DNA of 36,413 bases, from contig CABVRO010000024.1 of the NCBI GenBank assembly GCA_902500715.1, positions 1 through 36,413 on the forward strand, in the 5' to 3' direction. Positions 16,180-24,066 of this stretch are shown piece after piece. Every line of letters starts with the position of its first letter. The stretch's first letter is position 1. Position numbers and translations under genes: made by a program. This stretch comes from an uncultured Nitrospira sp. Its GTDB lineage: Bacteria; Nitrospirota; Nitrospiria; Nitrospirales; Nitrospiraceae. The notes beneath the pieces are model-generated. The model saw only the letters and a program-made list of their open reading frames with translations, made no database searches and had not been told where the DNA came from.

Positions 16180-17514
16180 TCATGTGTGGAGATCGACCTG
16201 TTCCGCCAGTTGGGTGAGCGCCGGCGCGATCCGGACGTCGTAAGGATCGGCGCGGTCGATCCGGCGCAACGGTTCCGGCAGCTGCGTCAACGAGAGCCGG
16301 GCATATCGTCGAACGTCTTCCAGCGACGGAGGGGATGCGACGCGTTGACCTCCCTGCATCACGTGGCCCAGCAGGGGCTGGCCTTCCCGGCAGTCGCCCT
16401 CGACCGTGATGATATCACCGTTCAGGCGTCCGTCGGTTCCGATCCGGCGGTAGACCTGTTTTCGACCCGGCCAGGTGGCTTTGCCTTCGGAACGTTTGCG
16501 GCAGGGTCTGCCGGCATATTCCTGGAGTTTGTACGCGCAGTCCAGGTATGGAGCATCGGCTGATGTGGTCATGGCCGTGCCGATCGCAAAACTGTCGATC
16601 GGTGCCTGCCCAGTTACCAGCGCCTGGATGCGTGCCTCGTCAAGATTTCCGCTGGCGAGGATTTGGGTGGACGTGAGGCCTCCGTGATCGAGGATGTGCC
16701 GCACCTTGCGCGCATGGTCGGCCAGGTCTCCGCTATCGAGCCGGACGCCGTGGATCGAGATACCTCGTGCTTTGAAGCGACCCGCCAGGGAGACTACCTT
16801 CTCCGCCGCGGCTTCCGTGTCATAGGTGTCGATGAGGAGCACGACGTTGCGCGGTTGCGCCTCTGCGATGTGGATGAAGGCTTCCGCCTCGTCGAGATGA
16901 GCCTGGACGAACGAATGGGCCATCGTCCCGTAGATCGGGATGCCGAAGCGGGCGCCGGCCGATACGTTCGACGTGCCCGCGAGTCCGGCGAGGTACGCGG
17001 CTCGGGCGGCGAGGAGGCCCGCTTCCGCCCCATGCGCGCGGCGCAGGCCGAAATCGATCAGGGGTTTGTCGCCGGCAACCAAGACCGACCGGCAGGCCTT
17101 GGAGGCCACCATCGTTTGGAAGTTCAGGAGATTCATGACCCGTGTTTCCACGAGTTGCGCCTGTGGCAGCGGGGCGGTAATGCGGAGGATCGGCTCGTGT
17201 GGAAAGAAGAGGCTCCCCTCCGGCATCGCGTGGACCTCGCCGGTAAAGCGCATCGCGCGGAGCGCGTTGAGCGACGCCGGGCTGAATCCGCCGGTCTGAT
17301 CGAGCCAGGCGATGTCGGCGTCTGAGAACTGAAATGCCTCCAGGTAACTCAAGACCTGCTCCAGTCCTGCGGCCATGAAGAAGTTGCGTTGCGGCGGCAG
17401 TTTCCGGACAAAGAATTCAAAGACGGCGATGTCCGTCATTCCCTGGGCGAGATAGGCCTGCGCCATCGTGAGTTCGTAGAGGTCCGTGAGCAGCGCGTCC
17501 GAGGTGATGTTCAT
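16180..17514 (-). CDS. pncB: Nicotinate phosphoribosyltransferase
   Basis: The protein has 444 residues beginning MNITSDALLTDLYELTMAQAY, the classic NAPRTase N-terminus. It makes nicotinate mononucleotide from nicotinate and PRPP in NAD salvage. Further signatures are FFVRKLPPQRNFFMAAGLE, the catalytic-region GTMAHSFVQAH and the phosphate-binding RLDSGDLADHARKVR. The start ATG overlaps the nicotinamidase stop (ATGA), so translation is coupled and the two enzymes act in sequence: nicotinamide to nicotinate, then to NaMN. A frame reaching 17535 would overlap pncA further and is not preferred. Relatives include the DosR-controlled PncB2 of mycobacteria. Confidence 0.95.
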   Translation of the reverse strand: MNITSDALLTDLYELTMAQAYLAQGMTDIAVFEFFVRKLPPQRNFFMAAGLEQVLSYLEAFQFSDADIAWLDQTGGFSPASLNALRAMRFTGEVHAMPEGSLFFPHEPILRITAPLPQAQLVETRVMNLLNFQTMVASKACRSVLVAGDKPLIDFGLRRAHGAEAGLLAARAAYLAGLAGTSNVSAGARFGIPIYGTMAHSFVQAHLDEAEAFIHIAEAQPRNVVLLIDTYDTEAAAEKVVSLAGRFKARGISIHGVRLDSGDLADHARKVRHILDHGGLTSTQILASGNLDEARIQALVTGQAPIDSFAIGTAMTTSADAPYLDCAYKLQEYAGRPCRKRSEGKATWPGRKQVYRRIGTDGRLNGDIITVEGDCREGQPLLGHVMQGGQRVASPPSLEDVRRYARLSLTQLPEPLRRIDRADPYDVRIAPALTQLAEQVDLHT

Positions 17515-18092
17515 GCGGCCAATCGCTCCAGGCAAAGGGGAATGGCGCCGGCCTGCACCATCGCTTCTTCGGCGCGCCGGCCGTCGTCGGGAAGCACATT
17601 GACCGGCCGGATTGCATCGACCAACAGGCAGACCTCATAACCGAGTGTCCGGGCATCCCGCACGGTTTCGAGCACGCAATAGTCCGTGGCCAGTCCTCCG
17701 ATGAACAACCGGACAATGTGGGCTGTCCGGAGACGATCGTGCAACGGAGTGCCCTGGAAGCCGGAGTAGGCCTCGCGCACGGGATCGGTGCCTTTCGAGA
17801 TCACAACGGTCGATAGAGGAAGACGGAGATCCTCAGGAAATTGTGCCCCTGGTGTGTGCGCGACGCAGTGCGGCGGCCAGGGTCCCCCCTGTGTGTGGAA
17901 AGAGCAGTGGTCGGGCGGGTGCCAGTCCCGCGTGGCGATCACCGGCAGGCCATGTTCGGCAAACAGGCCCAGATACTGCCGCAATACAGGAATCACTTCC
18001 TGGCCGCCGGGCACCGCCAGTGCGCCATTCGCGACAAAATCGTTCTGCATGTCCACAATGAGGAGCGCATCGCCTGGCTGAAGAGGTGTCAT
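17511..18092 (-). CDS. pncA: Nicotinamidase (isochorismatase family)
   Basis: The protein has 193 residues. The catalytic triad is visible: Asp14 in LLIVDMQNDF, Lys100 in VVISKGTDP and Cys139 in GLATDYCVLETVRDA. The metal site is DWHPPDHCSFH at about residues 56-66. It hydrolyses nicotinamide to nicotinate in the cytosol. AAGGGA lies seven bases before the ATG. It directly precedes pncB with a four-base overlap, confirming a salvage pair, and is 36 bases downstream of the cytochrome c gene. Confidence 0.95.
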   Translation of the reverse strand: MTPLQPGDALLIVDMQNDFVANGALAVPGGQEVIPVLRQYLGLFAEHGLPVIATRDWHPPDHCSFHTQGGPWPPHCVAHTPGAQFPEDLRLPLSTVVISKGTDPVREAYSGFQGTPLHDRLRTAHIVRLFIGGLATDYCVLETVRDARTLGYEVCLLVDAIRPVNVLPDDGRRAEEAMVQAGAIPLCLERLAA

Positions 18093-18128
18093 ACGGAGTC
18101 CCTTCGCGGAACTCGTCCGCCCGGCATC

Positions 18129-18509
18129 CTACTGGCCCTGCTGCACGAGCAGGCGGATGTAGGCCAACACGTCCTGCCTTTCCGTTTCGGTCAGTTGCCC
18201 CTGCCAGGAATGCATCGGGCTGAAGACGATGCCGTGCTCGATCGTTCCGAGCAACTCCTCGTCGGACTTGAGAAAGGACTTGAACCGCTGGAAATTGGCC
18301 GGCGGAACCGTTAATGCGGCGGCATCGGGGCCGTCGCCCCATCCGCCACGGCCGTGGCAGGCAAGGCAATGACGCTCGTAGACCGCCTTCCCTCTGGTGA
18401 CGTCCGGCGGAAAGTCCTGTGCCGTCGCCGAGCCATAGGCGGCCGCGAAGGTCACGACAAACGAGACGACGAAGGAATACCGGGCGCCGGCGGTCATGAC
18501 GATCTGCAT
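18129..18509 (-). CDS. Small periplasmic class I cytochrome c
   Basis: The protein has about 126 residues from ATG 18509 (MQIVMTAGARYSF); AAGGAG lies 12 bases upstream, a little far, and ATG 18497 is an alternative. A signal peptide ends near ATA-QDF. One haem c site CLACH follows in RGKAVYERHCLACHGRGGWG, and the probable distal Met ligand lies in GIVFSPMHSW. It is a mono-haem electron carrier. Its position between a LonB/FmdB pair and NAD salvage genes is unusual and suggests a role linked to redox state in stress. Confidence 0.88.
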   Translation of the reverse strand: MQIVMTAGARYSFVVSFVVTFAAAYGSATAQDFPPDVTRGKAVYERHCLACHGRGGWGDGPDAAALTVPPANFQRFKSFLKSDEELLGTIEHGIVFSPMHSWQGQLTETERQDVLAYIRLLVQQGQ

Positions 18510-18526
18510 GAGTCTCTGTGTCTCCT

Positions 18527-18691
18527 TCAGCTTTTCTTGGTCGTGTGCGCGATGAACGACGAAAAGTGTTGCTGCAGTTTGGTGCTGCCGCAGGCGGGAC
18601 ATTGGACCTCGCCTTTTTCATGTTGCTTCAACGTCACGATGATCAGCGATTCTTTTCCGCAGTCCAGACAGGTGTAGTCGTACATGGGCAT
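18527..18691 (-). CDS. FmdB-type zinc ribbon protein
   Basis: The protein has 54 residues, MPMYDYTCLDCGKESLIIV, with a second pair CPACGSTKLQQHF. The spacing CxxC...CxxC and MPxYDYxC start are typical of the FmdB regulatory/zinc-ribbon family, of unclear function. GAGG lies five bases before ATG 18691; the longer frame up to 18904 runs into the LonB coding region and is not real. It has 16-17 base gaps on both sides, so it belongs to the transcript of the protease and cytochrome genes. Confidence 0.88.
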   Translation of the reverse strand: MPMYDYTCLDCGKESLIIVTLKQHEKGEVQCPACGSTKLQQHFSSFIAHTTKKS

Positions 18692-18707
18692 AGGGACCTC
18701 GTTCTGT

Positions 18708-21122
18708 TTACCCCTTGACCTTTTCAGGCTCTTCTTCGCTTTCTCCCCAATTCGCGACAATCTGCGCCATCTCATCCAGGCGCGCGGCGGTTCGACCGTA
18801 GATGCTCTCAGGCGGGAAGGTTCCGTCCGGTCCTCGTTCCCCGGCGGGGATGCCGATGAGCAACTCAAGCGCCTGTTCGACATGGTCCACGCCATACACG
18901 GCAAACTTTCCCTCTTCCACGGCCGCGACGACTTCCCGGTTCAGCGCCAGGTGTTTCGTGTTTCGAGCGGGGATGATCACCCCTTGCGCGCCGGTCAGGC
19001 CGTGCCGCTTGCACGACTCGAAGAACCCTTCGATTTTCTCGTTGACCCCGCCGATGGGTTGGATTTCACCGAGTTGGTTCACCGAGCCGGTGACGGCCAG
19101 CGATTGCCGGACGGGAAGGTCGGCGAGGCTTGAGAGGACGGCCGTGAGTTCGGCCACGGCGGCACTGTCTCCCTCGATTTCGGAGTAGGTCTGTTCGAAG
19201 GTGAGGGTGGCGCTGAGCGCGAACGGCTGCATCCCCGCGAATTTGCCCGCCAGGAATCCGGCCAGCGTCATGACCCCCTTGCTGTGGATGTTTCCCGCGA
19301 GCTCGACCTCGCGTTGAATATCGATCACGCCCTTGGTGCCGACATAGGTGCGGGCGGTGATCCTGGTGGGACGGCCGAAGGCATAGTCGCCCAGCTCATA
19401 GACGGACAGCCCGTTGACCTGACCGACGACCTCGCCCTGCAGATCCACCATGAGGGTCCCTTCGCGGATTTCATCCTGAATCCATTGCTCAGGCAGATCG
19501 GCACGGTGTCGCTGGTGCGCCAGGGCGGACTCGACATCCGCGCGTGTTACGAAGGAGTGCCCGTCTTTCCTGGCCCAATAGCCGGCTTCGCGGATGAGGT
19601 CGCTGACCAGGCTGAATCGCAGGGACAGTCGATCGTGCCGGTCGGCATAACGAAACCCCTGGCGGATGACTTCCGCCACGGCGTCGGCACCGAAATGCGG
19701 CAGTCCTTCCTCTTTGCATAATTTGGCGACGAAGCGCGCATATTGCCGCTCCTGCCGCTCGTCGTGCGGGACCTCCACATCGAAATCGGCTTTCACCTTG
19801 AAGAGTTTCGAGAAATCCTCTTCGTAGGCCTGCAGCAAGTGATAGATGCCCGCTGTGCCGACCAGGATGACTTTGACCGAGACGGGAATCGGTTCGGGCC
19901 GCAGGCCCGCGGTGGCGAATCCATAGAACTCGGCCGGGTCCTCGATGGTGACGGCGCCGGTCTTGATGACGCGCTTCAAGGCGTCCCAGGAAAACGGCTG
20001 GCGGAGGAGATCCAGCGCCTGCAGAATCAGATAGCCGCCGTTGGCCTGCAACATGGCCCCGGCCCGGATTTCGGAGAAATCGGTATACATCACTCCGAGG
20101 TGCGCCCGGCGCTCGATTTTTCCGATGAGGTTGCTGTAGGTCGGGTGTGGTTCGTCCACAACCGGCGCTCCGGCAGTGGCTTCCCGGGCTACGATGAGGT
20201 TGACGGCGAACCGGGTCATGTCCGGGCGACGGGTTTGTTCCAGTCCCGGGATCGGCAGCACCGGACCGCTGTGAGGCAGGAAATCTTTGTATTGGTGAAT
20301 GATGTCGTGATGGACCCGCTGCAGGTACGTCGTCACGGGTCGTAGCTCTTGATAGGCCCGCTGCAGCGTTTCGTAGGCCCCTTGCATGACGTTGGCGACG
20401 ATCTGGTGGTCGAGGTGATGCAGAGCCTGCTCGGCTTCCCGTTCGAGGGTGTGCATCCGGACGTGAAACTCCCGTAGGTCGCTCTCGAGCGACTGTCGTT
20501 TTCCCGTGAGTTCCTGCTGAACCTGCTCGGAGAGGTCCTCCATTTCCTTTTCGGTCATCGGGCGGTCGTCTTTCAGGGGGACCAGCCCGAAGCCGACCGG
20601 CGTTTCTTCGAATCCGAATCCGCGTTGGTGACAGAGCGCGGTGAGGTCGTGGAAGAGGGCCTTCTTTTTCCCTTCCGTCTCTTCGATGATCTTCGCCTTG
20701 GCATCGAGGTACTTCTTGCCTTCGAAGGCCGCGGGAATGTCCCGGCGGAGGCCCTCGATGAAGGTGCTCATCTCGCGTTTAAACGACGCGCCTTGCCCGG
20801 CCGGAAACGAAAGGCAGGTCGGGCGGGACGCGTCTTGAAAGTTGTGGACGTAACACCAGTCGGATGGAGCCGGCGCCGTTTGAGCCAGGCGCTTCACCAT
20901 TTGCCTCACAAGTGTGCCCTTGCCCGTCCCGACCGGTCCGGAGACGAAGATGTTGAAGCCGGGGCTCTTCATCTGGAGGCCGAAGTCCAAGGCTTCGACC
21001 GCCCGTTCCTGCCCGATCGTGTCATCGAGCGGTTCGACCTCGCTCGTATCGTCGAATCCCAGGCGACCGGGGTCCACCTGCGGAGCCAACAGACTGGCGG
21101 GAAGCTTCTGTTTGTCCGACAT
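18708..21122 (-). CDS. LonB-type ATP-dependent protease (COG1067)
   Basis: The protein has 804 residues. An AAA+ module carries Walker A GPVGTGKGT at residues 62-70, a long coiled insertion (about 150-260, rich in Glu and Gln) and a LonB lid. The C-terminal Lon protease domain has the catalytic Ser653 in EGDSAAVAEL and Lys696 in IGGVNEKIEG, 43 residues apart as in E. coli Lon. It lacks the classic Lon N-domain, as in the 'Lon-related' family. It would degrade proteins in the cytosol. The start lies 11 bases after the hibernation factor stop and FmdB starts 16 bases after its end, so the three are co-transcribed. Confidence 0.95.
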   Translation of the reverse strand: MSDKQKLPASLLAPQVDPGRLGFDDTSEVEPLDDTIGQERAVEALDFGLQMKSPGFNIFVSGPVGTGKGTLVRQMVKRLAQTAPAPSDWCYVHNFQDASRPTCLSFPAGQGASFKREMSTFIEGLRRDIPAAFEGKKYLDAKAKIIEETEGKKKALFHDLTALCHQRGFGFEETPVGFGLVPLKDDRPMTEKEMEDLSEQVQQELTGKRQSLESDLREFHVRMHTLEREAEQALHHLDHQIVANVMQGAYETLQRAYQELRPVTTYLQRVHHDIIHQYKDFLPHSGPVLPIPGLEQTRRPDMTRFAVNLIVAREATAGAPVVDEPHPTYSNLIGKIERRAHLGVMYTDFSEIRAGAMLQANGGYLILQALDLLRQPFSWDALKRVIKTGAVTIEDPAEFYGFATAGLRPEPIPVSVKVILVGTAGIYHLLQAYEEDFSKLFKVKADFDVEVPHDERQERQYARFVAKLCKEEGLPHFGADAVAEVIRQGFRYADRHDRLSLRFSLVSDLIREAGYWARKDGHSFVTRADVESALAHQRHRADLPEQWIQDEIREGTLMVDLQGEVVGQVNGLSVYELGDYAFGRPTRITARTYVGTKGVIDIQREVELAGNIHSKGVMTLAGFLAGKFAGMQPFALSATLTFEQTYSEIEGDSAAVAELTAVLSSLADLPVRQSLAVTGSVNQLGEIQPIGGVNEKIEGFFESCKRHGLTGAQGVIIPARNTKHLALNREVVAAVEEGKFAVYGVDHVEQALELLIGIPAGERGPDGTFPPESIYGRTAARLDEMAQIVANWGESEEEPEKVKG

Positions 21123-21133
21123 CGTCCGGGCTC

Positions 21134-21679
21134 CTACAGTTCCAGCCCGTGGGGTGGTTGAACGATGGTGGCGTGTAGGCCCTTCTCTCCCGGTTCGCTC
21201 TCGAAGAGGACCTCCTGTCCGTCCTCCATGTCGTTGAACGGGATACCCTTCACGGCATTCTTATGGAAATACACTTCGCCGCCGCCGTCATTCAGGATGA
21301 AGCCATAACCGAGGTCAGGGAATACCTTGCTCACCACCCCGCGGAGTTGCGGCAGCGGTTCGATGCGTACGACTTTGTCGGCTCGTTTCTCGCGGTATTT
21401 CCGCAGTTCGATCGCCACGGCGTCGAACGCAGCCCGGATCGCTTCCTCGAATGTTTTATCTTCCTTGCGGGAGGTGATGGTGTGACGGGTCGGCACCGTG
21501 ACCAGCACGAGCGCCTCTGCCACGTTATCCAATTTCTTGTGATGGCGATTCTTCGTCAGGGTGACGCGTCCATGAATAATGTCGTCGTGACCACGCTGCA
21601 AGGTGGCCATCCGCTCTTCGATCTCGGTTTTCCAGCGCGGGGTCATGGCGATATTGCGGCTCTCAACTTCCAGGTTCAT
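21134..21679 (-). CDS. Ribosome hibernation factor (RaiA/HPF) fused to cold-shock domain
   Basis: The protein has 181 residues. Residues 1-105 form an S30AE/RaiA-type domain (NIAMTPRWKTEIEERMATL ... EEAIRAAFDAVAIELRKYREK). Residues 112-178 form a cold-shock OB fold (GVVSKVFPDLGYGFILND, VYFHKNAV, GQEVLFESEPGEKG), with RNP1-like GYGFI and RNP2-like VYFH. HPF domains bind the 30S decoding site and silence ribosomes; the cold-shock part would add RNA binding instead of the usual long-HPF dimerisation tail. AGGAGG is four bases from the ATG. As first gene of the seven-gene run it has a sigma-54-like motif about 50 bases upstream. Confidence 0.93.
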   Translation of the reverse strand: MNLEVESRNIAMTPRWKTEIEERMATLQRGHDDIIHGRVTLTKNRHHKKLDNVAEALVLVTVPTRHTITSRKEDKTFEEAIRAAFDAVAIELRKYREKRADKVVRIEPLPQLRGVVSKVFPDLGYGFILNDGGGEVYFHKNAVKGIPFNDMEDGQEVLFESEPGEKGLHATIVQPPHGLEL

Positions 21680-21725
21680 GCGGCCTCCTCTCGTCTCAGA
21701 TGAATAGTCCGTGCATCTGCTGTCT

Positions 21726-21743
21726 CAGCAAAGCACATGCCCT
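21726..21743 (-). promoter_or_regulatory. Candidate sigma-54 promoter of the hibernation/LonB operon
   Basis: On the minus strand it reads GGGCATGTGCTTTGCT, matching TGGCACG-N4-TTGCW at 10 of 12 positions with GG and GC exactly ten bases apart. The GC lies about 49 bases before ATG 21679, leaving a leader of about 35 bases with a good ribosome binding site. Confidence 0.5.
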
Positions 21744-21828
21744 TGGTGCAGGTGGGAATGCGGGGTGGGGATGGAGCTGAACCGGATGAAAGTGAGGCAT
21801 TTACGCGACTTCAGCCGGCGGGATGAGG

Positions 21829-21856
21829 GTGACCTTTCGGGGCACTGGCGCATAAT
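21829..21856 (+). promoter_or_regulatory. Candidate sigma-70 promoter for the APH/P-loop kinase pair
   Basis: GTGACC (21829-21834) and CATAAT (21851-21856) are separated by 16 bases and match the -35 and -10 hexamers at 4 and 5 of 6 positions. Transcription would begin near 21863, followed by GGAGGGG and ATG 21888. It is divergent from the hibernation operon. Confidence 0.45.
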
Positions 21857-21887
21857 TCCTCACTGACTCCGGAGGGGCTGAAGCTCA

Positions 21888-23048
21888 ATGCGCCAGTTGT
21901 TGCTTTCGTTGCGGGCTGAAGCGGGCAGATTTTCGGGAACATGTCTTGCGTCGCTCAACGGTATGCCGGTGTTGAAAAAATCTGCCCTGGAGACCTATCT
22001 CAAAGCCCGATTCGGGCCGAGTGCGGAATTGCTCGCCTATGGACCGATCGGCAAAGAGACGACCGGCGCGCGGTATAAGCAATATGGCTATGGTGCGCCT
22101 GTCCGGCTGACCTTCCACAAGGGGGGCAAGACCCGCCGGGTGGTGTTGGGCACGATGAGTCCCGGTCCATTCGGCCATGAACATCCGGCCGACCGGGCTC
22201 AGGCGATGTTGTGGGACTATGACTGTTATGGTCGTCTGCCCGGGCACATCGCCGCCCTGGATGTGGGCGCATTTACGGAAGACGGCGACTTGATGTCGGT
22301 GGCCGAGGCCAAAGAATTCTTCCTGCTGACCCAATGGTCGGAGGGCGACACCTATCACAAGGATCTTGAACGGCTTGCGGGAGCGAAGAAGCCGACCGCC
22401 ATCGACCGGAAACGGACGGATGCCCTCGCCGGGTACTTGGCAACGATTCACCGCAAGAAGCACCAGGATCCGCAGTTGTATCGGCGACGACTGCGGGAAT
22501 TACTGGGCCACGGCGAATGCATCATGGGGCTGACGGACAGTTACCCGGATCACTTTGCGTTTATCACGGAAGAGCTGCTGCAGCGGATTGAAGTCGCCTG
22601 CAACGTGTGGCGATGGCGACTGCGCGGCCGGCATGTGCGGCTGTCGCAGGTGCATGGGGATTTCCATCCCTGGAATGTGCTGTTCCGCCACGGGACGGAT
22701 TTTTCCGTCTTGGACCGGTCACGCGGGGAATGGGGTGAGCCGGCGGACGACGTGACGTCGATGTCGATCAACTATCTGTTTTTCTCGCTGTGCCGGCATG
22801 GCACTTTGAAGGGCGCACTGGAAACGGCGTTCCATTCATTCTGGGAGACCTACCTCGCCCGGAGCCGCGATCACGAGGTGTTGGAGGCGACGGCGCCGTT
22901 TTTCGCGTTTCGCGGGTTGGTGCTGGCGAGCCCGCTCTGGTATCCGAAACTGACCGTGGCGGTGCGGCGGAAAATCTTCCGGTTCATCGAGAATGTTCTG
23001 GCAGTACCGCGCTTCGACCCGGCGGATGTGAATCGTTATTGCAAATGA
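21888..23048 (+). CDS. APH-fold (aminoglycoside phosphotransferase-like) kinase
   Basis: The protein has 386 residues from ATG 21888, preceded by GGAGGGG ten bases away and a plausible promoter; ATG 21963 (MPVLKKSALETYL) is an internal alternative without a site. The catalytic loop is clear: VRLSQVHGDFHPWNVLFRHG, with Asp and Asn for catalysis and metal, and a following FSVLDRSRGEWGEPADDV holding the DFG-equivalent Asp. Relatives phosphorylate small metabolites; the substrate here is unknown and antibiotic resistance should not be assumed. It overlaps the next gene by four bases (ATGA), a pairing that mimics fused COG2187-COG0645 proteins. Confidence 0.85.
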   Translation: MRQLLLSLRAEAGRFSGTCLASLNGMPVLKKSALETYLKARFGPSAELLAYGPIGKETTGARYKQYGYGAPVRLTFHKGGKTRRVVLGTMSPGPFGHEHPADRAQAMLWDYDCYGRLPGHIAALDVGAFTEDGDLMSVAEAKEFFLLTQWSEGDTYHKDLERLAGAKKPTAIDRKRTDALAGYLATIHRKKHQDPQLYRRRLRELLGHGECIMGLTDSYPDHFAFITEELLQRIEVACNVWRWRLRGRHVRLSQVHGDFHPWNVLFRHGTDFSVLDRSRGEWGEPADDVTSMSINYLFFSLCRHGTLKGALETAFHSFWETYLARSRDHEVLEATAPFFAFRGLVLASPLWYPKLTVAVRRKIFRFIENVLAVPRFDPADVNRYCK

Positions 23049-23590
23049 GTGAGGTGATGACCCGCGCCCCCTTCGCCATCTGGCTCACCGGTCTTCCCGC
23101 TTCCGGGAAAAGCTCCATTGTCGCGCGGTTGTTACCCAGGCTCGAATCGTGGGTAGTGCCGGTCGAAGTCCTGGAGTCCGATGCGGTCCGCCGCATTGTG
23201 ACCCCCGAGGCCAGCTATTCCAGCGAAGAACGTGACCTGTTCTATCGTGCCCTGGCATTCATGGGATCACGACTGTATGCGCATGGGGTGAGTGTGATCT
23301 TCGACGCGACGGCGAGCCGGCGGGAGTATCGGGAGTTTGCGCGCAGCCTGATTCCCAGCCTGTTGGAAGTCTCCATCGAGTCTCCGCTGGAGGTCTGCAT
23401 GCAGCGTGATAAAAAGGGGACTTACCGGCGTGGCCTGCAGGGCGAGTCGTCCACCGTGCCTGGGTTACAGACCCCCTACGAAGCACCGCTCTCGCCGGCT
23501 CTGGTTATCGATACGACGGTCGTCTCTCCGGACGCTGCAGCTGAACGGATTCTCGAGCTGATCCGTGCCGGTCGTCAGCCGAGAGAATAG
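23045..23590 (+). CDS. Adenylylsulfate-kinase-like P-loop kinase
   Basis: The protein has 181 residues. ATG 23045 overlaps the stop of the APH gene, so translation is coupled. The P-loop GLPASGKSSI is followed by LESDAVRRIV, SSEERDLFYRALAFM and VIFDATASRREYREFA, then a CysC-like lid and C-terminus (DKKGTYRRGLQGESS, TPYEAPLSPALVIDT). The fold is that of APS kinase/COG0645. No sulfate-assimilation gene (cysD, cysN, cysH) is nearby, and pairing with an APH kinase argues for a different phosphoryl acceptor. The name CysC is therefore not assigned. Confidence 0.8.
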   Translation: MSEVMTRAPFAIWLTGLPASGKSSIVARLLPRLESWVVPVEVLESDAVRRIVTPEASYSSEERDLFYRALAFMGSRLYAHGVSVIFDATASRREYREFARSLIPSLLEVSIESPLEVCMQRDKKGTYRRGLQGESSTVPGLQTPYEAPLSPALVIDTTVVSPDAAAERILELIRAGRQPRE

Positions 23591-23644
23591 CCCTGAAAAT
23601 CGAGGGACTACCTCTTGGATAAATCAGAGAGTGGTCGGACCTTG

Positions 23645-24037
23645 CTAGGGAGTCGGCTGTTCGGGAAGTAGCTCAGGACGAATAATCTCCCGGCGATCCA
23701 ATGGAATTTGGCGATCTTGAATAATGTGCTGGGATGCAGAGGGCTGGATCAGTTCTCGGCTGACCTTATTTCGAAGCATTCCCGTTGCGCGGTGCAGCTC
23801 AACCTCGACCGGTTGATTGTCGCGGGTGACACTGGTGGTAAAACTCTCGCCGGTTTTCTGTAGTGGTTCGATGGTCGTAAAGCCGTAGGTCTTGAGCTTT
23901 TCTCTCGCGACTTCTTCGGACATGAGGGCCGTCGGTGTTCGGAGAACTCCTGCTTTTAGGTCATCATCGGCGCCATAGGTTGGATTGGCCAGGGCGGATC
24001 CGAGAACGGCGAGCGCACCGAGTGTTCGGAGTATCAT
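23645..24037 (-). CDS. Small periplasmic PepSY-like protein
   Basis: The protein has 130 residues. A signal peptide (ILRTLGALAVLGSALANPTYGA-DDD) is followed by EEVAREKLKTYGFTTIEPLQ and TTSVTRDNQPVEVELHRATG, which has the pattern of a single PepSY-like unit (helix, then beta hairpin ending D-x-x-T-G). AGGAGGA precedes the ATG. It lies 29 bases downstream of the metalloprotease gene on the same strand. PepSY domains often inhibit secreted M4 proteases, so it may be a partner or inhibitor of the neighbouring enzyme; this is inference. Confidence 0.7.
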   Translation of the reverse strand: MILRTLGALAVLGSALANPTYGADDDLKAGVLRTPTALMSEEVAREKLKTYGFTTIEPLQKTGESFTTSVTRDNQPVEVELHRATGMLRNKVSRELIQPSASQHIIQDRQIPLDRREIIRPELLPEQPTP

Positions 24038-24066
24038 GGTATTCCTCCTGCTTTCGGATCTTCGTT

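Noticed and set aside
21888..23048. Aminoglycoside resistance gene
   Set aside because: Only the general APH kinase fold is visible; the context and pairing with a P-loop kinase do not support antibiotic modification.
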